DNA of 64,000 bases from Lethocerus indicus (GCA_019843655.1 JACDQD010000009.1:5045204-5109203), one strand, 5' to 3'. Shown: positions 25,110 through 38,612, counted from the stretch's first letter. Made by a program: numbers and translations. The notes: generated from the letters alone by a model not told the origin.

Positions 25110-26533
25110 TATAGTAGGATAGTACGTGACGGGCAGGTGTTAGGCTCGTCCCGGTCTTCACGCATGGGTCCCCCCCCCCATATGGGAGGAGAGGCCAGCT
25201 TCAGACATTTACGCTCCTGTAAAATTTATACGAAGGAGGGCCCGGTATTTTATTTGTTTTTATCCCCCCTACACCCCCAGCCACCCCAGGAAAGCTATTA
25301 TATAAAAATTAGTGGCCTACACCTGTTCCGGCCAGGTTTAAATAACGTTTCGACCGACGTGAATTATGCGATTGCGGGCCGGCCCGAGGGGTGTCCCTCT
25401 TCTGAGACGCCCCTATCGGCGTTTTATTGCCAGCTCGCTGATACCGCCCGGTATATGCCGTATTTCAGGCGTCGAATTTTATTGCTCGCCGCCCGACGCT
25501 TTGTCCATATTCGTCGCTTTCAATTATAAATTCGAGTGTAAAATATTGAGAAATAGTCTCGAAAGGAGACCCGTCTATTCCAAGCCGAGTGCGTGAAACG
25601 CGCGCAATCAATCGCGTAATAGCGTCAGCCGATTGCGATCCCCATTGCTGTAATGGGGCACCGGTTAATAAGATTACTGGCAGATAATTGCCGGCTAGCT
25701 ACCGGAATAATTTCAAACGCTCGACGTTTCTTATTTGAAGTTAATTATTGTTCTCCGGCCGAGATTCCTCTGTACGCACGGACTTGGGGGTTTTTCTTAT
25801 AAAAATCTGCGGTGGATATTTGACAATATGATATTATTGAAAGTGGCCTAGATTGCGGCCTATCCCGGAAATCCTTCCAATTAAAAATCGGCCTTCAATT
25901 AATAACAACCTTAATAACAATCGGTCGGAACGAGCGACGAAACAATAAAATAAACAGCCGGTTGTATCCACCGTTATAACTAATTAGTTATTAGACGGTT
26001 ATATTGGGCGGGCCGCAGGTTCCGGCCTGTTAATTCGAGTAACGGACGATTCGCGAAACGCCCCTCAGCGCCGGCCGACCAGGAATCGCTGTAGACATTT
26101 TCTTTTCAATTATACCAATCGGAAAAACACGGTATTGACACGGCCTGCCTCGAAGAAAAAAAGGATGAAAAAAGCGAGTCTAATTGTCGGTATTATGACC
26201 GCCGGCCATTGGCGAGATGTCGGAGATTCGGCCGAGCGTCAATTATACGAAATGCCGCAATTTGCATTAATTATCGGCGCCTCCGACTTACTTAATCCGT
26301 CATGATCTTTCGATTCTGTTCCAGTAATATGACCGATCAATGATTACGATAATTTGTTCTGCCTTTCAGTAAGTGGAAAGATGAATCAGATAATCGACTT
26401 CGAATTCAAGCCGGTCGAATCAAAAGTAATAATGAACGAATTCCAGAGTTACTTTTAACAGAGCGGATGGATAGGATATATAAATTGTCAGAATATAACT
26501 GCCGTTTTCCAAACCGCGCAGTTAACGGTATTT
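25106..26533. other. Non-coding stretch with enhancer-like composition
   Basis: From about 25.6 to 26.3 kb there is no low-complexity repeat and no long frame. AATTA/TAATTA words alternate with CGGCCG-type words, including the perfect 14-bp palindrome TAACTAATTAGTTA at 25977-25990, a symmetric homeodomain-type core. The block could be a regulatory element; sequence alone does not establish that. Confidence 0.4.
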
Positions 26534-26574
26534 AAGCTAGACCGGTTTCGGATTCTGGCCACCGTTAGTAGCAC
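26534..26574 (-). repeat. Degraded hammerhead-ribozyme copy
   Basis: On the minus strand the copy reads GTGCTA-CTAACGG-TGGCCAGAATCC-GAAACCGGTC-TAGC. The 19 bases from the core to the GAAA box are the same length as in the intact copies. Stem I (GCUA with UAGC, four pairs) and GAAACCGGUC are kept. The core differs from CUGANGA at G5 and A9, two essential positions, so the copy should be inactive. ACGG/ACCG-type core changes are shared with the copies at 27.8 and 43.2 kb, suggesting a subfamily. Confidence 0.6.
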
Positions 26575-27771
26575 TGCGTTAACAATTTACGGGCACTTGG
26601 CGGTCGGCCGACCGTGAAGAATGACGCCGCATTTATTATAGATTTTATTTTTTAAACTGACTCTATCACAACGGACGCTTAACGGATGTTTTTGCGTTAA
26701 TTGGTGCTAACGAGAACTACTACGATTTTGATCATAAAACAGAAAATTGAGTAATTTCTTTAATACTCCTTTGTTGGTGTGGATGAAATAAGAATAGTTG
26801 AAATAAATTTCGAATTTTTGGTGAATAGTTAGAGATATCACCCATGTCTATTCCAGACTGAATTATTGTGAATTATCAATGTATCTATGGCGACTATTGG
26901 TGAAATAGAAACGTTGTATTCGGATCCGTAGGAAATAGAGTCGATTCAAACGTTTCGCCGGGCGAAAATAAATTATTCCGCCGCATGAAAATGCCGATTT
27001 TTCAACCTCAAAACACGTTCAGAAAACAAGAAAAAGCGGGACAAAAAGAGAGGAATAACAAAGGGGGCAGGAATTAATGAATACGGGTCGAAATAAATCA
27101 AGGCGACGGCTATCGGCCCTGGCTATCTCCGAAGGTGCGAACTAACCCGGAGAACCGAAATGCGGGATTTAATACGGCCCATTTCCAGGAGCGCGATAGC
27201 GCCCAAGAAAAATCTGCAGTTATTAAACGGGGAAGTGGGCAAAATAACCGAAAACAGAAAAGAAAAAAACAGGCTTTTTTTCTGTGTAGAAGTGTTCGCG
27301 TGCGAAATTCTACGATAAACAAAGGAGGAAGAATAAAAAATAAAAGGGGAGGGAAAAAAGAAAAAAGACTGTATACAGTTTCTCTGTTTCGACTCCTAGA
27401 ATTTTATCAGATGCAATTAATTAATCCGGCGGCAATAAAATTCCGTTCGCTGCAGAAAAGCGGAATTTATCGGTGTTCCCTGACCTGAACTTACAATGCC
27501 GTGAAAAATAAAGTGGAATTATGGCGAACGGGAATTTCGGGGGGCCGGCGAACAAAAAATCTATGTCGAGGAGAAATGTTAATGAACAATACCTGAATAT
27601 GACAACGGACGGTTGAATTCTTTCGCGTTTATGATTGATGACGATTAAAACCAGTCACTAATAGTAACAGTTCAGTGACAGTGTTCTTGACTACATTGGA
27701 GGCGAACAATACCTATTTTCCAACAGTACATTGCCGTTATGCGTAATTCACTAATTCTATTACTGGGTAGA
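26575..27771. other. Non-coding interval between two inverted hammerhead relics
   Basis: About 1.2 kb with no recognised gene, lying between a minus-strand and a plus-strand hammerhead relic. Part of it (27.0-27.4 kb) is purine-rich. No reverse-transcriptase or GIY-YIG signature was seen, so there is no evidence that the interval is the body of a Penelope element. Confidence 0.45.
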
Positions 27772-27813
27772 ATGCTACTGACCGTGGCGGAAAACCGAAA
27801 CCGGTCGAGTATA
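27772..27813 (+). repeat. Degraded hammerhead-ribozyme copy
   Basis: The copy reads ATGCTA-CTGACCG-TGGCGGAAAACC-GAAACCGGTC-GAGTAT. Stem I can form five pairs next to the junction-proximal mismatch (AUGCU with AGUAU, including one G-U). GAAA and GGUC are intact. The core has C8 and G9 in place of G8 and A9, which should abolish catalysis. This is the only near-full-length copy on the plus strand. Confidence 0.6.
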
Positions 27814-30800
27814 AGAGAAATAATCAAGTAGTAACATACAGCTAAGGATGTGCATCTGCGAAATTTTTCCTATCATATTGCTTAGATATTGGTTCTCAAG
27901 AATTTGTGTCTGAACTAATCTATTTTGCTACTACTCTTCAATTCAGAACAAAGGAAATCCTTTTCTAAGGATACAAGACATTGACGTATTTAAATTATAA
28001 CAAAAATTATTGCATGAGGATATTTTTTGTGAGGATTTAAGAATTTTTTCCAGTATTAGACAGTCAGTGTTAGAAATTTAAATTATTAGTGGTATATTTG
28101 TCAGTGCCCTTGTAATATTATGATACAGAGATGAATGTCAGCAGTCGAAAGGTAGAAAATAATCGTTGGACTTATTTTGAGCAGGAAAAGCTGTTAACGG
28201 TGCCCGTCTTGTTTGGGGACCACTTACATGTGACAAGTAATAACCGAGGACGCTTATTGAATATTGATGAAACTCACTGTTTGGGCCCAAACCAGTAACT
28301 CTCAACTCAGGGGGACCCGGCTTCGACTATCTGTTTGCGATCGATGCCTTGTTCATTCAATTAGACGCGTCGTACTAATCTGTGTTTTAAACACCCATGG
28401 GGAGTATCCCCCCCCCCCGTTCGCCTCCAGTTATCCAACAGTCGGGAGAGTTTGAACACTACTTTCATGGAAAAGTTTTATGGTTATTCATTTTTACGGG
28501 ACTCGGAGGAGTTGTTGGAAATTCCAATAAATCCGGGACAACTCCCGCGCTTTAGGCAAAACCTGTCGAGTTTTCAAGATTGTTACAGATTCACCGGATC
28601 CGTCGGCCAATGGCATTTTTTTGTACGTGTATTAAGTTTTAACCGTAAGACTAAATGATGATCTTAATTTATTGTGCCGTAATCTTCTATGCTTACTGTA
28701 TATAGTGTGGACAAATTTCGTGAACCAACGTTGAGCTGACAGTCGGAAAAAAAATGTAATTTTCCATTTTTTTTATCTACAGAACGTTCAGAGCAATTCA
28801 CTAGAAATGACAATCCAGCACATTACTAGCAATATTAGCAACAAACAGGATATTCATTGGTATAGTTTGTATTTTAAGCCTTATTTCAAGCAATTTGAAA
28901 GCGGCAGATCGACAAGATTGTCGTTATGCGGAACCTCTATAACATCCTCTAGGCAACAGTTATTTTTATACTTTGTTTGGATTGTATATTCTTATTGTAA
29001 TTGTTTTCGTACAAAATTACCCGGGAAGTACTGTTTTATAAGGGTCTATAGAGGAGGTTTCCGGGAGAACTTTGATGTTCCGTCACCGGTTCAGACCTCT
29101 GTGCAGGCACTCGGGCGTCGTCCCCCCTTGGGACCCCCGCCCCCCAGCCCTGGGCCCGACGGCGTCGTAAAGGGAACGGGGATTTACAGCTGAAGCGACT
29201 CGGCGTATAAGCGGGCCCCACTCTCCGCCTATTAAAGTAATAGCCTATTTGAAATTCGTTCTCCCAGATGTTTCTTTTCGATTCTTTTCGGGAGGGTCGG
29301 GAGATTAAACCAATTATAGTCGCGGATCGCGGAAGGGGGGGGGAAGCCGCACACCCCGGATCGTATAATTCCCAGGAGAGTAACACGCGAATATGTCTTT
29401 CCAGCCAGTTATTGATCGTATGAAATATTCTTATATCGCCCACAAACCTGACAACAGATTTTAATTCTGTTAAATGCAGAATTTTTTAATTACTTCGTGG
29501 ATTCGTCCAACCGTTGATGGTACTCCTGCTCCTGCCCTCACCAGTTAGTAAGGAGATCACGTGGCCAATGCCCGGAGGATTGGAGTCTTGGGATAGTTCG
29601 AAATGTAAGGATTCATATCGGTTATGGTTTGCGAGAATATAATTTTCTAGGAGTTAAACAGCTTGGCGGACACCCACAACTCGATTCCCACAAGTATCAA
29701 TAATTTTTTTCTTAATTAATAGTAACGTACGTTTGTGATTTTAATCCTTTACCTTAGGTTTGAAGTACTGTCTATTTTTTAGGTCAGGAACAGTGACCAG
29801 AACCGCAGAGGCGGCAGAAACTCATATGGAGGGGGTAAACAGAGTTAACTTCATGAATATCGTTCGTTTGTATGGACGCGTAGGCCGAGCCCTCGGTGCG
29901 GTAGAATAAGTAATTTTCCAGTCCCGGCTCTTATCCGATGTTATTTATTGGGAAGGGCATTCGTTCTGAACTTTTTCACGGCTTGTCGTAAACGTCGGAA
30001 TAAATAATGTCGAACCCCCGGACCTACGGTAGCGGCCCCGAACAACTTATGAGACAACTCTTTTTGTGCACCGCTGTTATACATATAAACGGACGGGCGA
30101 TTGTGTACCTTTACGCTGTTTTTTTCCTTGAACGCATAAAACGCTCGGACTAATTAATTTATGACACACCGGAGGTTGTGTACGTTTCTCGAATGAATCA
30201 AGGAATAGCTCGCTAAACGGAAGCTTTGTCATTGGATTTATCCGCAAAAAATAAATAAGGCTTCTATTGGTCACGTACAACATATGACTGATAATAAATC
30301 CAACCTGTGCAGAGAATATACTCCTACAATGTCTCAAAATAACGGCTAGAAGAAACCCTTCTTATACACGGATAAGTGAGCAAGATCAGATTTCATATTT
30401 GCCTTTCTGATTTAACTCATCCGTTTTTGTTTAAGATGTTCAGGTTTTAGTGTATAATGTTTTTATGAGGCGTACTGCGAAAAGGGAGATAAAAACAATC
30501 GGTGAAATAGGACGGGAAGTGGAGGCCTGGAGTTATTCATGACGTAGCGGGCTATCCCCCGGGATAGGGTTCGGCTATAAATTGCCTGCAATAACACCTT
30601 GGCTAATTGTTATATAAATATATACCTACGTGACCGTTTCCCGTTAACATTTTTCACCGTCTCCAACGGCGGCAGCGGCATATGGGGTGACCAAGGACGA
30701 CCACCTGACTGCAGGCGGTCGCAGATTGAACGGGCTCTCTCTCTCTCTCTATCTCTATCTCCTGCCGGCCTCTCTTTCATAATTCCGAACGCAAACGACC

Positions 30801-33800
30801 TTTGTGGAAAAATAACTATCAGATGTGTTCCATATTTGAGCCCCCTTCCCCCCCCCCCCATTTCCCCCCGCGACTAGTTCCACGGCTGACTTTTGATTTA
30901 CTGTTCTCTCAGGTTGGACACTATAAAAAAAATAGGGAGATAAAAATGGTAAAAAATATATTCTGGAACCGGTTCTGCACCGGATCCCATTCCGAGATTG
31001 AATCCCGCCGGCCGACTCTTTCCCCTCATCGGAGAGTTGATGTATCGCTGAAGCATTGAAATTGATTTGTTTGGGGAATAATATGTAATTGGTTCGTCTA
31101 TATGGCACACGGCCGAGATCGAGAAACCTCCTCGTAAGGACTGGAGTATAACTCGAGTGAGTTTCGCTAATTTGTCAGGGTATGTTTTATCAATATTTCT
31201 CGAGAATTCCGCTTAGTTTAGTGAATTCGGTGGGATTTTTATTCCTATCCAAGTTATTTTCAGTCTATTCTTGTCAGCTGAGGCCTACAATAGGCAGGAT
31301 GATATTGGACAGTGCCTTAAGCACTAAATTGGTTGCATCTAACGATGTGTTCTATCTGTTTTTTCGGTATGGCAATCGTGACCTCATGACCTAGAGTAAC
31401 TATGCAGTATTCACAATGTCCGCCGCCGTTAAGTGCTATTGCGGCAAATGTCCCTTTCCTCGAGATTTTATTAACCGAAGAATTCTACGCGTTATTAATC
31501 AATATTCAATTACAGCGAGAGGCGACCGGCCATTAAGTACCGTCGGCGACAAGGTTATGTGGGGTAACATTCTCACTTTACGGCAGAATTCCCGCCTCGG
31601 CAGCATATGCCACTGCACGTTCCAATAATGAGCAAGTGCGCCATGGCATCTTAAGGCGTGAAGACCGTGACTCCTCGATCCCGTTAGAGGGACCGCTCGC
31701 GAGGAGAGCTATGAAATATCCGACTCGCCCGATTATTAATAGCCGACCTGTCCGGGACCATTTTCATTTACGCCGAGGGAAACCGACCGTTATTCAAGTG
31801 TAATCCTTTTTCCCCGTAAGCGTATCACACACTCTAAGTGTTCAACTGGAGAACCGATAAACAGAGACTTACGGCGGTTTTTTAATGCGATTTACGCTGA
31901 AAATCCTCGAATATGTTTGTAGTGACAAGACCACTTACAACCGTACATTTACAAAATTAGTTCGGCACTATTAAGCGGACATCATCCGTACAGCTCGATG
32001 TCTCCAAAACAAGCCATCGAACCCCGACTACTAATCTTCCTCGCGGTAATCGGTCGATGTTTTCGATATGTCTGGCCCCCACTTATTCCTTATCCCGATG
32101 TTGTTGTTCCGGCGAATTGAGGCAGGAGAGTGTGCGCCCCCATCCGTCCCAGACCATCATCGTGTCGTCCGATGACGGCGCTCAATTGCCCAATAAAGCT
32201 TAACGGTTCTCACGAGGGGATTTGCATCGCGGGCGGCGGCGGGGGGGGGGCTGCCAATTGGACAATATGCCGCTGGAGAATTGTCGGCGTAATAAACAAA
32301 TCTGAGGTGGCGTGACTTTCTCCAAGCCGGAAGGGGGCCCCCTTCAGCCGCGGTCCCGCCGGCGAAAAACAGTTTTGTGTTTCCATAAGGACAATTTACA
32401 GAATAGAAAACCGCAATCAAGAATCGGTATCGAAACCAGAAGTACTATTGATAGTTTCAATTTGGCTTCAACTTCAATAACGGACGGAACGGAGAGTAGG
32501 CTTTATATACCGAAGTCCATTACCGATGGGGAAATGAGCCCGGCGCTTCGACAGTGCCGGTCTCTGAAATAGGAAATCGTTCTTGTGCGGCGGTGGGAGA
32601 GGGGGAGATTTAAACACCGGGAAACTAGGATTAAGGCGGCCTCGGACGGTTTTACGTCCAGGGTAAAAGGGGAGGCCGGTGCGGGGTCCCTGCGAAGGAA
32701 TAGGGAACTCCCCCATCCCGGGAGTAGGCCGTTCAACCATTCGGGGCACGTAGGGAGAGAAAAATTGCACCGGGAATAATAGGTTTACAGGGGTTGTTGG
32801 CGGTGAGGGGCGAGCGGGGGGGGGGGTGGCGGCAGCACTCAGGGAAATGAGCCTCCCCCTCCACCCCGTCCCATCCCCCCTGGAAAGGCCTGTCGAGACC
32901 TGAGAAAGAGAGAAGTCCGCGCAGCGTTAGGTCGGAGGAGGAGGAGGAGGTGGAGGTGCGGCCCCTGAACCTAATTAATTGCGGTACCTGATGTACGAGA
33001 CTGGGCCCGGGCGATTTATGAAGCCGAGTAGCCCGAGGGCTACCGGGGGCCCCGAGGAGCAAAACAATGGACCGGTTCTCGGACTCACCAAATGGGATTA
33101 ACAATTTCCGAGCTGAACTCCGGAATAAAAATTTGCCCGCCTCCCCCGGCGCTCCCGCCTCCTTACAATCCCCTCCTCCTGGACTTCGGGACTTTATCCG
33201 GAACTATTACAGCCCTACAAACCTGGAATCGGTTGGAACCCTGCTAAATTTATGAAATTCGCGTAGTGCGATGCAGGACGGACCCGATTTTCAGTAGGTC
33301 TATTGTTTCCGAGCAATGCGCCCTATCCCATTACCACATGGAATATAATCTTGATGCACTACCAATGTAGAACTGTTATTTCGACATAATTTGCCGAAAT
33401 TATTTCTTCTCTTCGTGTCTCGAGTTTTTGAACGATATTGTTTCATTCAATGGACATGGGATATCATATAACGCCGTCAAGGAATACTAAAATATTCAGG
33501 TATGCGGGATCGATATTACGCCTTCAATAGGCCCCCCCACTGGACACTTCTCCTTTCGTTGGAGAAGCCCGGTGTTCCCGGCCCGAACCGAATTCCATTC
33601 TCGGTAATAACGCCCGGGGCTGCAATAACCCCGCCCGCACCCTGATTTCGGGATGGGAGGGTCCTGGCTCAAGGCAGAATTGATAGAATTATAAAACGGG
33701 GGTGGTTAAAAAAATTAAAAGACTAAAAAAAAATAAAACTGTAACAACAACGGGCCACGACTACCTGGGCTACCGCTGCTACTACCTGTAACTACCGCAT

Positions 33801-33981
33801 AATTGGGAGTCTCACGTATTATCGGACAACAGAAGCCGCCCGCTCTAAGTGAGGGGATATTTCTCAAAACCCGGGTTCTGTAATTTCAAATCTACTTTTT
33901 TTCTTTTCTCATTCTTTTTATCTCCGTCCTCTTATTCCATCGACTCCTTTTATTAAGATCGACTCTCCTCCCTCCCTCCAT

Positions 33982-33987
<6 letters not shown>
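27814..33987. other. Non-coding stretch
   Basis: No gene recognised over about 6 kb. Frames of 80-135 codons overlap on both strands or cross C/G homopolymers (for example near 29.13, 30.85 and 32.82 kb). A short CT run lies at 30.74-30.76 kb and a GGA run at 32.94-32.96 kb. Confidence 0.5.

Positions 33988-34042
<55 letters not shown>
33988..34042. repeat. CT microsatellite
   Basis: A perfect TC/CT tract of about 55 bp preceded by CCCT-type units. About 60 bp separate it from the GT tract. Confidence 0.95.
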
Positions 34043-34046
<4 letters not shown>

Positions 34047-34103
34047 GGGCCAGCCATTAAACGGCGGCGAGTCGGTAATAGCTAAACGATCGTATCGGCT
34101 CGC

Positions 34104-34114
34104 TTGTGTGCGTG

Positions 34115-34162
<48 letters not shown>

Positions 34163-34182
34163 TGTGTGTGTGTGTGTGTGTG
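34104..34182. repeat. GT microsatellite
   Basis: A TG tract of about 78 bp with an early imperfect section and one TGAG interruption near 34160. Confidence 0.95.
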
Positions 34183-34633
34183 ATTTTGGCTGTCTCCGGA
34201 TGCCGTATTAATTCGGCCGACCTACGAAACTATAAATCCACGGTTAATGGAAAAATATATCTTTTAAAAAGAAAAGGAAAACAAAAATGAGCCGGAACGC
34301 GTGTAATTCATGGCGTACGAGATAAGCGGCGGCTATTAATAAACGTTGTAATTAGTAGTTGTTCCCTCTACGGTCGCTACTAGTATTAGGGGAGAGTCAC
34401 TCTTCCGGGATACGTACGGAATTTGTGATTGGATTTCTTTCTTTTTTTTAATTCCCTTGTCCGGTAAAATATTTTTTCGGGCCAACTACTCGCTTATAAA
34501 GTATCGCATTTCAACTAAATTATATTGGTGAAAAAAATATTAGCTTCCTCAACTGGATTCAGAACGGGATGCAGATATTCTGATAGGCCATGATAGGTTT
34601 CGAGTTAATGTCTCCTCTCGCTGGTTTACTCTT

Positions 34634-34676
34634 TTCCTAGACCGGTTTCGGCTGCTCGCCATCTTCAGTAGCAGCC
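34634..34676 (-). ncRNA. Hammerhead-ribozyme motif, intact core (Penelope type)
   Basis: On the minus strand the order is GCTA (stem I), CTGAAGA (C3-A9, 34668 to 34662), T, GGC-GAGCA-GCC (stem II with a 5-nt loop), GAAA, CCGGTC, then TAG. All conserved core positions are present. Cleavage would follow the C of GGUC at 34640. Stem I pairs CUA with UAG next to the core. Stem III is the self-complementary ACCGGU with no loop, so one molecule cannot close it; two molecules could share it. Small Penelope-associated hammerheads of this type are reported to cleave as dimers. One extra U lies between A9 and stem II, which is a caveat for activity. The family assignment rests on motif order, not on an adjacent Penelope open reading frame. 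Confidence 0.7.
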
Positions 34677-36321
34677 TGCAGTAGCACTTACTTAAGACAG
34701 TACAAGTGATTTTTTTTTCAATTTCTGAAGTTATTGACCCGCATACGAAATGATCAACATGAAAACCCGAAATATTTCTTCCGCTCTTATTTTTATTCAT
34801 GACCTTACTGTAATATGACCTTAACAAGCGGTTTTTCTTCCATGATAATCTCAATTACCGTGAACCGGGTGCACCAAAAATGAATAACGGTTACGTTGTG
34901 AGCAATGTAAAGAATTATATCTTGAATTGTCGTATACAAACATACAAACTCTGGATCTCAAGAGTTCGTGGTCTACGTTCGACAGCGATATTGTTCGAAA
35001 CTTCCCCAACCGTTTTTCTGACTATTTTATATTTCAAATATATCGAATGGTCCGCCCCATTCGGTGGCACGATTAGCGCGAGTCGAGCAAATAAAATGTG
35101 TACAATAAACGTCTCTTCTGAAAGCGGCAATTTACCGGAAAAAAATCAATTCGTTCGATGCGGACGAAAACGAGGACGAGTTTTACGGTTCGATTTTTCC
35201 TCTCCCCCTCAACCGGTGGTAAATGTGCCCCCTTTTAAAATCGCCTTGTTCCGCGTTTAAGCGCGCGACTTTTACGATATTAGTTTGAAGTTTAATGTTG
35301 AGGAAAGTGCAAAAAGAGAGTAAAAAAGGAGTTGTATATGTTTAAGGGTTGTGGAGTTGGAGGGGTGGGCCTTAATTATATTTTAAGTGCGAAAAGTGTC
35401 TCTCCGCCCCCACCATTCGGGATTCACATAAACGGTTCGGGCCGAACACTTAACCAGTTGTCCCGGCAGTTAACCGGCGCATTGAATCATAAAACACTAA
35501 TGTGTCAGATTAGTCGTAAAAAAAAGGCATTACCATTCGGGGTCATTAATAATTCAGATATTCTAATTGGATTACCTTTTAATATCCTTTAATGGTTTGT
35601 TGTGATGATTATAACGTCAAATTGATTCTCATTCCTAAATATCTTGTACACTTAACGATTCGTCCGTTTCGACACTCGACCGACGACTTTCTTCTTTACG
35701 AATAATTTCACTTAAATATGAGTCCCTGTCACCCTATTGGTACGCGAACGGTAATTACCGCCGCTAATGTGGATTCGAAATGATTCCACTTTAGTATTGT
35801 CAAATTTCATACATTCCGGAGATATTCCTATGACTCAACTGGTTTTGACCCAAATCATACGGTCTCAAGAACCGGCTACATTCCTTTTTATATTCTATTA
35901 AAATTTGGTTTAAAGGAGAACATTGTTTTTGGCTGACTGGTTCCTTCAGTATCAACCTTGGGAGCAGTAAAGTGGGGGCTGTTTTGCACGTGAACGAAGA
36001 AATATTAAACAGACTGTCAACGTTAATTCTACACTGCTTAATAACGCGATTCTTCTATCGTATCTCTCTATTGCATCGAGAAATGGAAAGCGGCCGAACT
36101 GTTTCACAATTAAGTAAAACTCGTTTCAATATCCGGCCATTGGTGCCTGTCCAGTTTTCAGACGCCTTGTTCAGTTGGCCGGCGACCCTCGGAGGGGCCA
36201 ACGTTGATGACGAGAGGGTCATGATTTTGGGCGGGGGGGGGTGAAGAAACTGGGACAGAGCTATTGTTCGCCGGAGAGTGCGAGAGAGACAGCCAGACGA
36301 CGGAGGTGGGAGCCCTCCAAC

Positions 36322-36322
<1 letters not shown>
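34677..36322. other. Non-coding stretch
   Basis: No recognised gene. The frames at 34880-35260, 35332-35592 and 35972-36244 show no domain features. Confidence 0.5.

Positions 36323-36385
<63 letters not shown>
36323..36385. repeat. GA microsatellite
   Basis: A perfect GA tract of about 62 bp. Confidence 0.95.
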
Positions 36386-36388
<3 letters not shown>

Positions 36389-36734
36389 CCTCTATCCCTC
36401 CGTCCGGGATTCTCACAATGCCCGTTTCTGTCCGTGCTCCCCGGGGGGTTGTGACTCGGATACTCCCGTGTATCTGTTTTGAAGGAAAATAAAAAAAAAG
36501 AAAAAAAGAGGGAAAGAAGAAAGAAAAGAAACCCTTCTTCTTCCTCCTCCTCCTCCTCCCATTGAGTGGATGAGTCCCACTCTTCCTTGAGAGTTGTCCC
36601 GGAGCTGAGGAACCCGTTTTGAAAAGAATGCTTTCACGGGGGGGGCTCCACTCTCGCGCCCGCCCCTATCTCACCTACCTGTCTTCTCGCTGTACATACA
36701 CCGTTACTAAGTATATCCTGTACACAGCTTTCAC

Positions 36735-36736
<2 letters not shown>

Positions 36737-36779
<43 letters not shown>
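36737..36779. repeat. TA microsatellite
   Basis: A TA tract of about 42 bp. Confidence 0.95.
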
Positions 36780-36783
<4 letters not shown>

Positions 36784-38612
36784 ATATACAAAAAAACATT
36801 GCCTGTCTCCAGCTTCAACTGCCGAACTGTATATATGGAAGTTCACACGATGAGAAATTACTGCCTACTAATCAAATTTATGAGATACTGATAGTTATTT
36901 GTTCTAAATGGTAGAATCATTTTCACGTTTATATTTCGTCCTAAATCGGATCTAGGGACAAAACCCAACAACATTTCCGATTCCTCCCAACGAATTAGGC
37001 GTTTTTACAGTTTTACATAAAATGAACTGTAATACTCTTATCTTATGATTGGAGGAACCTTCTGAAATAAATTCAGGAAAATATTTGGCCTAGTTGTTCA
37101 TCTCTTAAATGAATTCTTAATCAGTTATTTGTATACGAGTCCTTTGTAAGTTTCGAGACGGGAATTTCCAACATATATATCCCTATACTTTGTATGACTA
37201 CTCTACTTTGTAGAACTCTTCACTCCTGAAATATAAATCCCCGGCCAATAAATCCCGTACAACCGCGCTCGACGCCCAATTCAGATTGACGCGATAATTA
37301 ACTGTTAAAGGCGGGCGCGAAACTAGTAAATTATGCGAATCAAAACAAACCGCCGATTATTGTTGTACCTAATGAAACCGGACGATCTTCTTGTACCTAA
37401 TGTGAGACCATCGGGCGTACTATTGGGTCATGACGACATGTAAAAATTGTAGTGTTCACCTAAACAGAAAGTTAATATCGATTAATGAAGATAGTACAAG
37501 ATTTAATTAATTATGAAATAGTTGAGAAAATGAAATAAATTTAGCTTGTTTACTATTTCATATATAATATTCGAAAAATCGACCGACGGTTCAGTTTTGC
37601 AATCGCAGGAACGTCAGGTATTCTAATCCGCCCCCTAAATGCAATCGGTTAAATTCCGGTTGAATAAAGCTCAGTTAAGTTGGGGGAATTCCGCCTCGCC
37701 CGGTGATGAATAGTTGTATTTTGACCGCATTAAAATTCAGAAAAACCGTTTAACGTTTTCGAATCGTGGAACCTGTTCGGTTTATAAGGAGGAAAAAAAT
37801 AACAGGGTGGAGGTTGTGGTAGAAATAAAAGGAGGAGAAAGAGGGGACCAATTGATAGGTGGAGGAGAAGGCGGCCCGTGTGAGAAACGCGGCCTCCTAA
37901 TATACGAGCCGGAGTTATGGGGCCCCGGCTACGGTCCACTGGTCCTCTCGGCCACGATTAGTTAAATTAGCCAATTCCGGTAGCGTTTAAGGCCCGCTCT
38001 ATATATAGAACCGCCGAATAGTAGTAGTTCCATGCCGTCCTTGTCTGGCATAACAAATTTCCTTTTTTTCTTCTTCCCTCGCCGTTTACTACCGGGACGT
38101 CGGTCTCTCGAGGGGGCTGTAATTAGCCGGCCGTCCAATAAATTATTGCGTTCAGTCATATCTGTAGGCTTTTTAGACGGCGGGGAGAGAGGGAGAGAGA
38201 AAGGTAATGGATTCTATCGATAAGTGAGAGCGTTTAGAAGATTGTAGAACGGTGTCGAAAATCACGACGCAGATGGCGCTGCCGAGCTAATAATAGACGC
38301 CAGGTGTTCGGCAATATTTAGGAGGAGCGGAAGAAAACTCGAAAGGACAATAAGAATAAGCTAATAGGCCTGACTTAAAGGTAGTAACCGACTCTTTCTT
38401 GGGTGATCTTGAAAATTTTAAAATATTGTATTCCTGACTCCTCCTAATTCGCAGTAGAAGAAAGATGAACTAGTCCGAGATTGTAAACGGTAAAGGTTTA
38501 ACTGTTAAAATATCGGCCATTTAAATTAAACCTTTTAATTCCAATTACCAGTTTCTGTGCGTGTGTGTGGACCGAAAGGTCTTTGGGACTTTGTCAGGTA
38601 GCCTGTGGGCTT
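36780..38612. other. Non-coding stretch
   Basis: No recognised gene. TTGTACCTAATG occurs twice within 25 bp near 37.37-37.40 kb. 38.1-38.2 kb is purine-rich. Confidence 0.5.
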
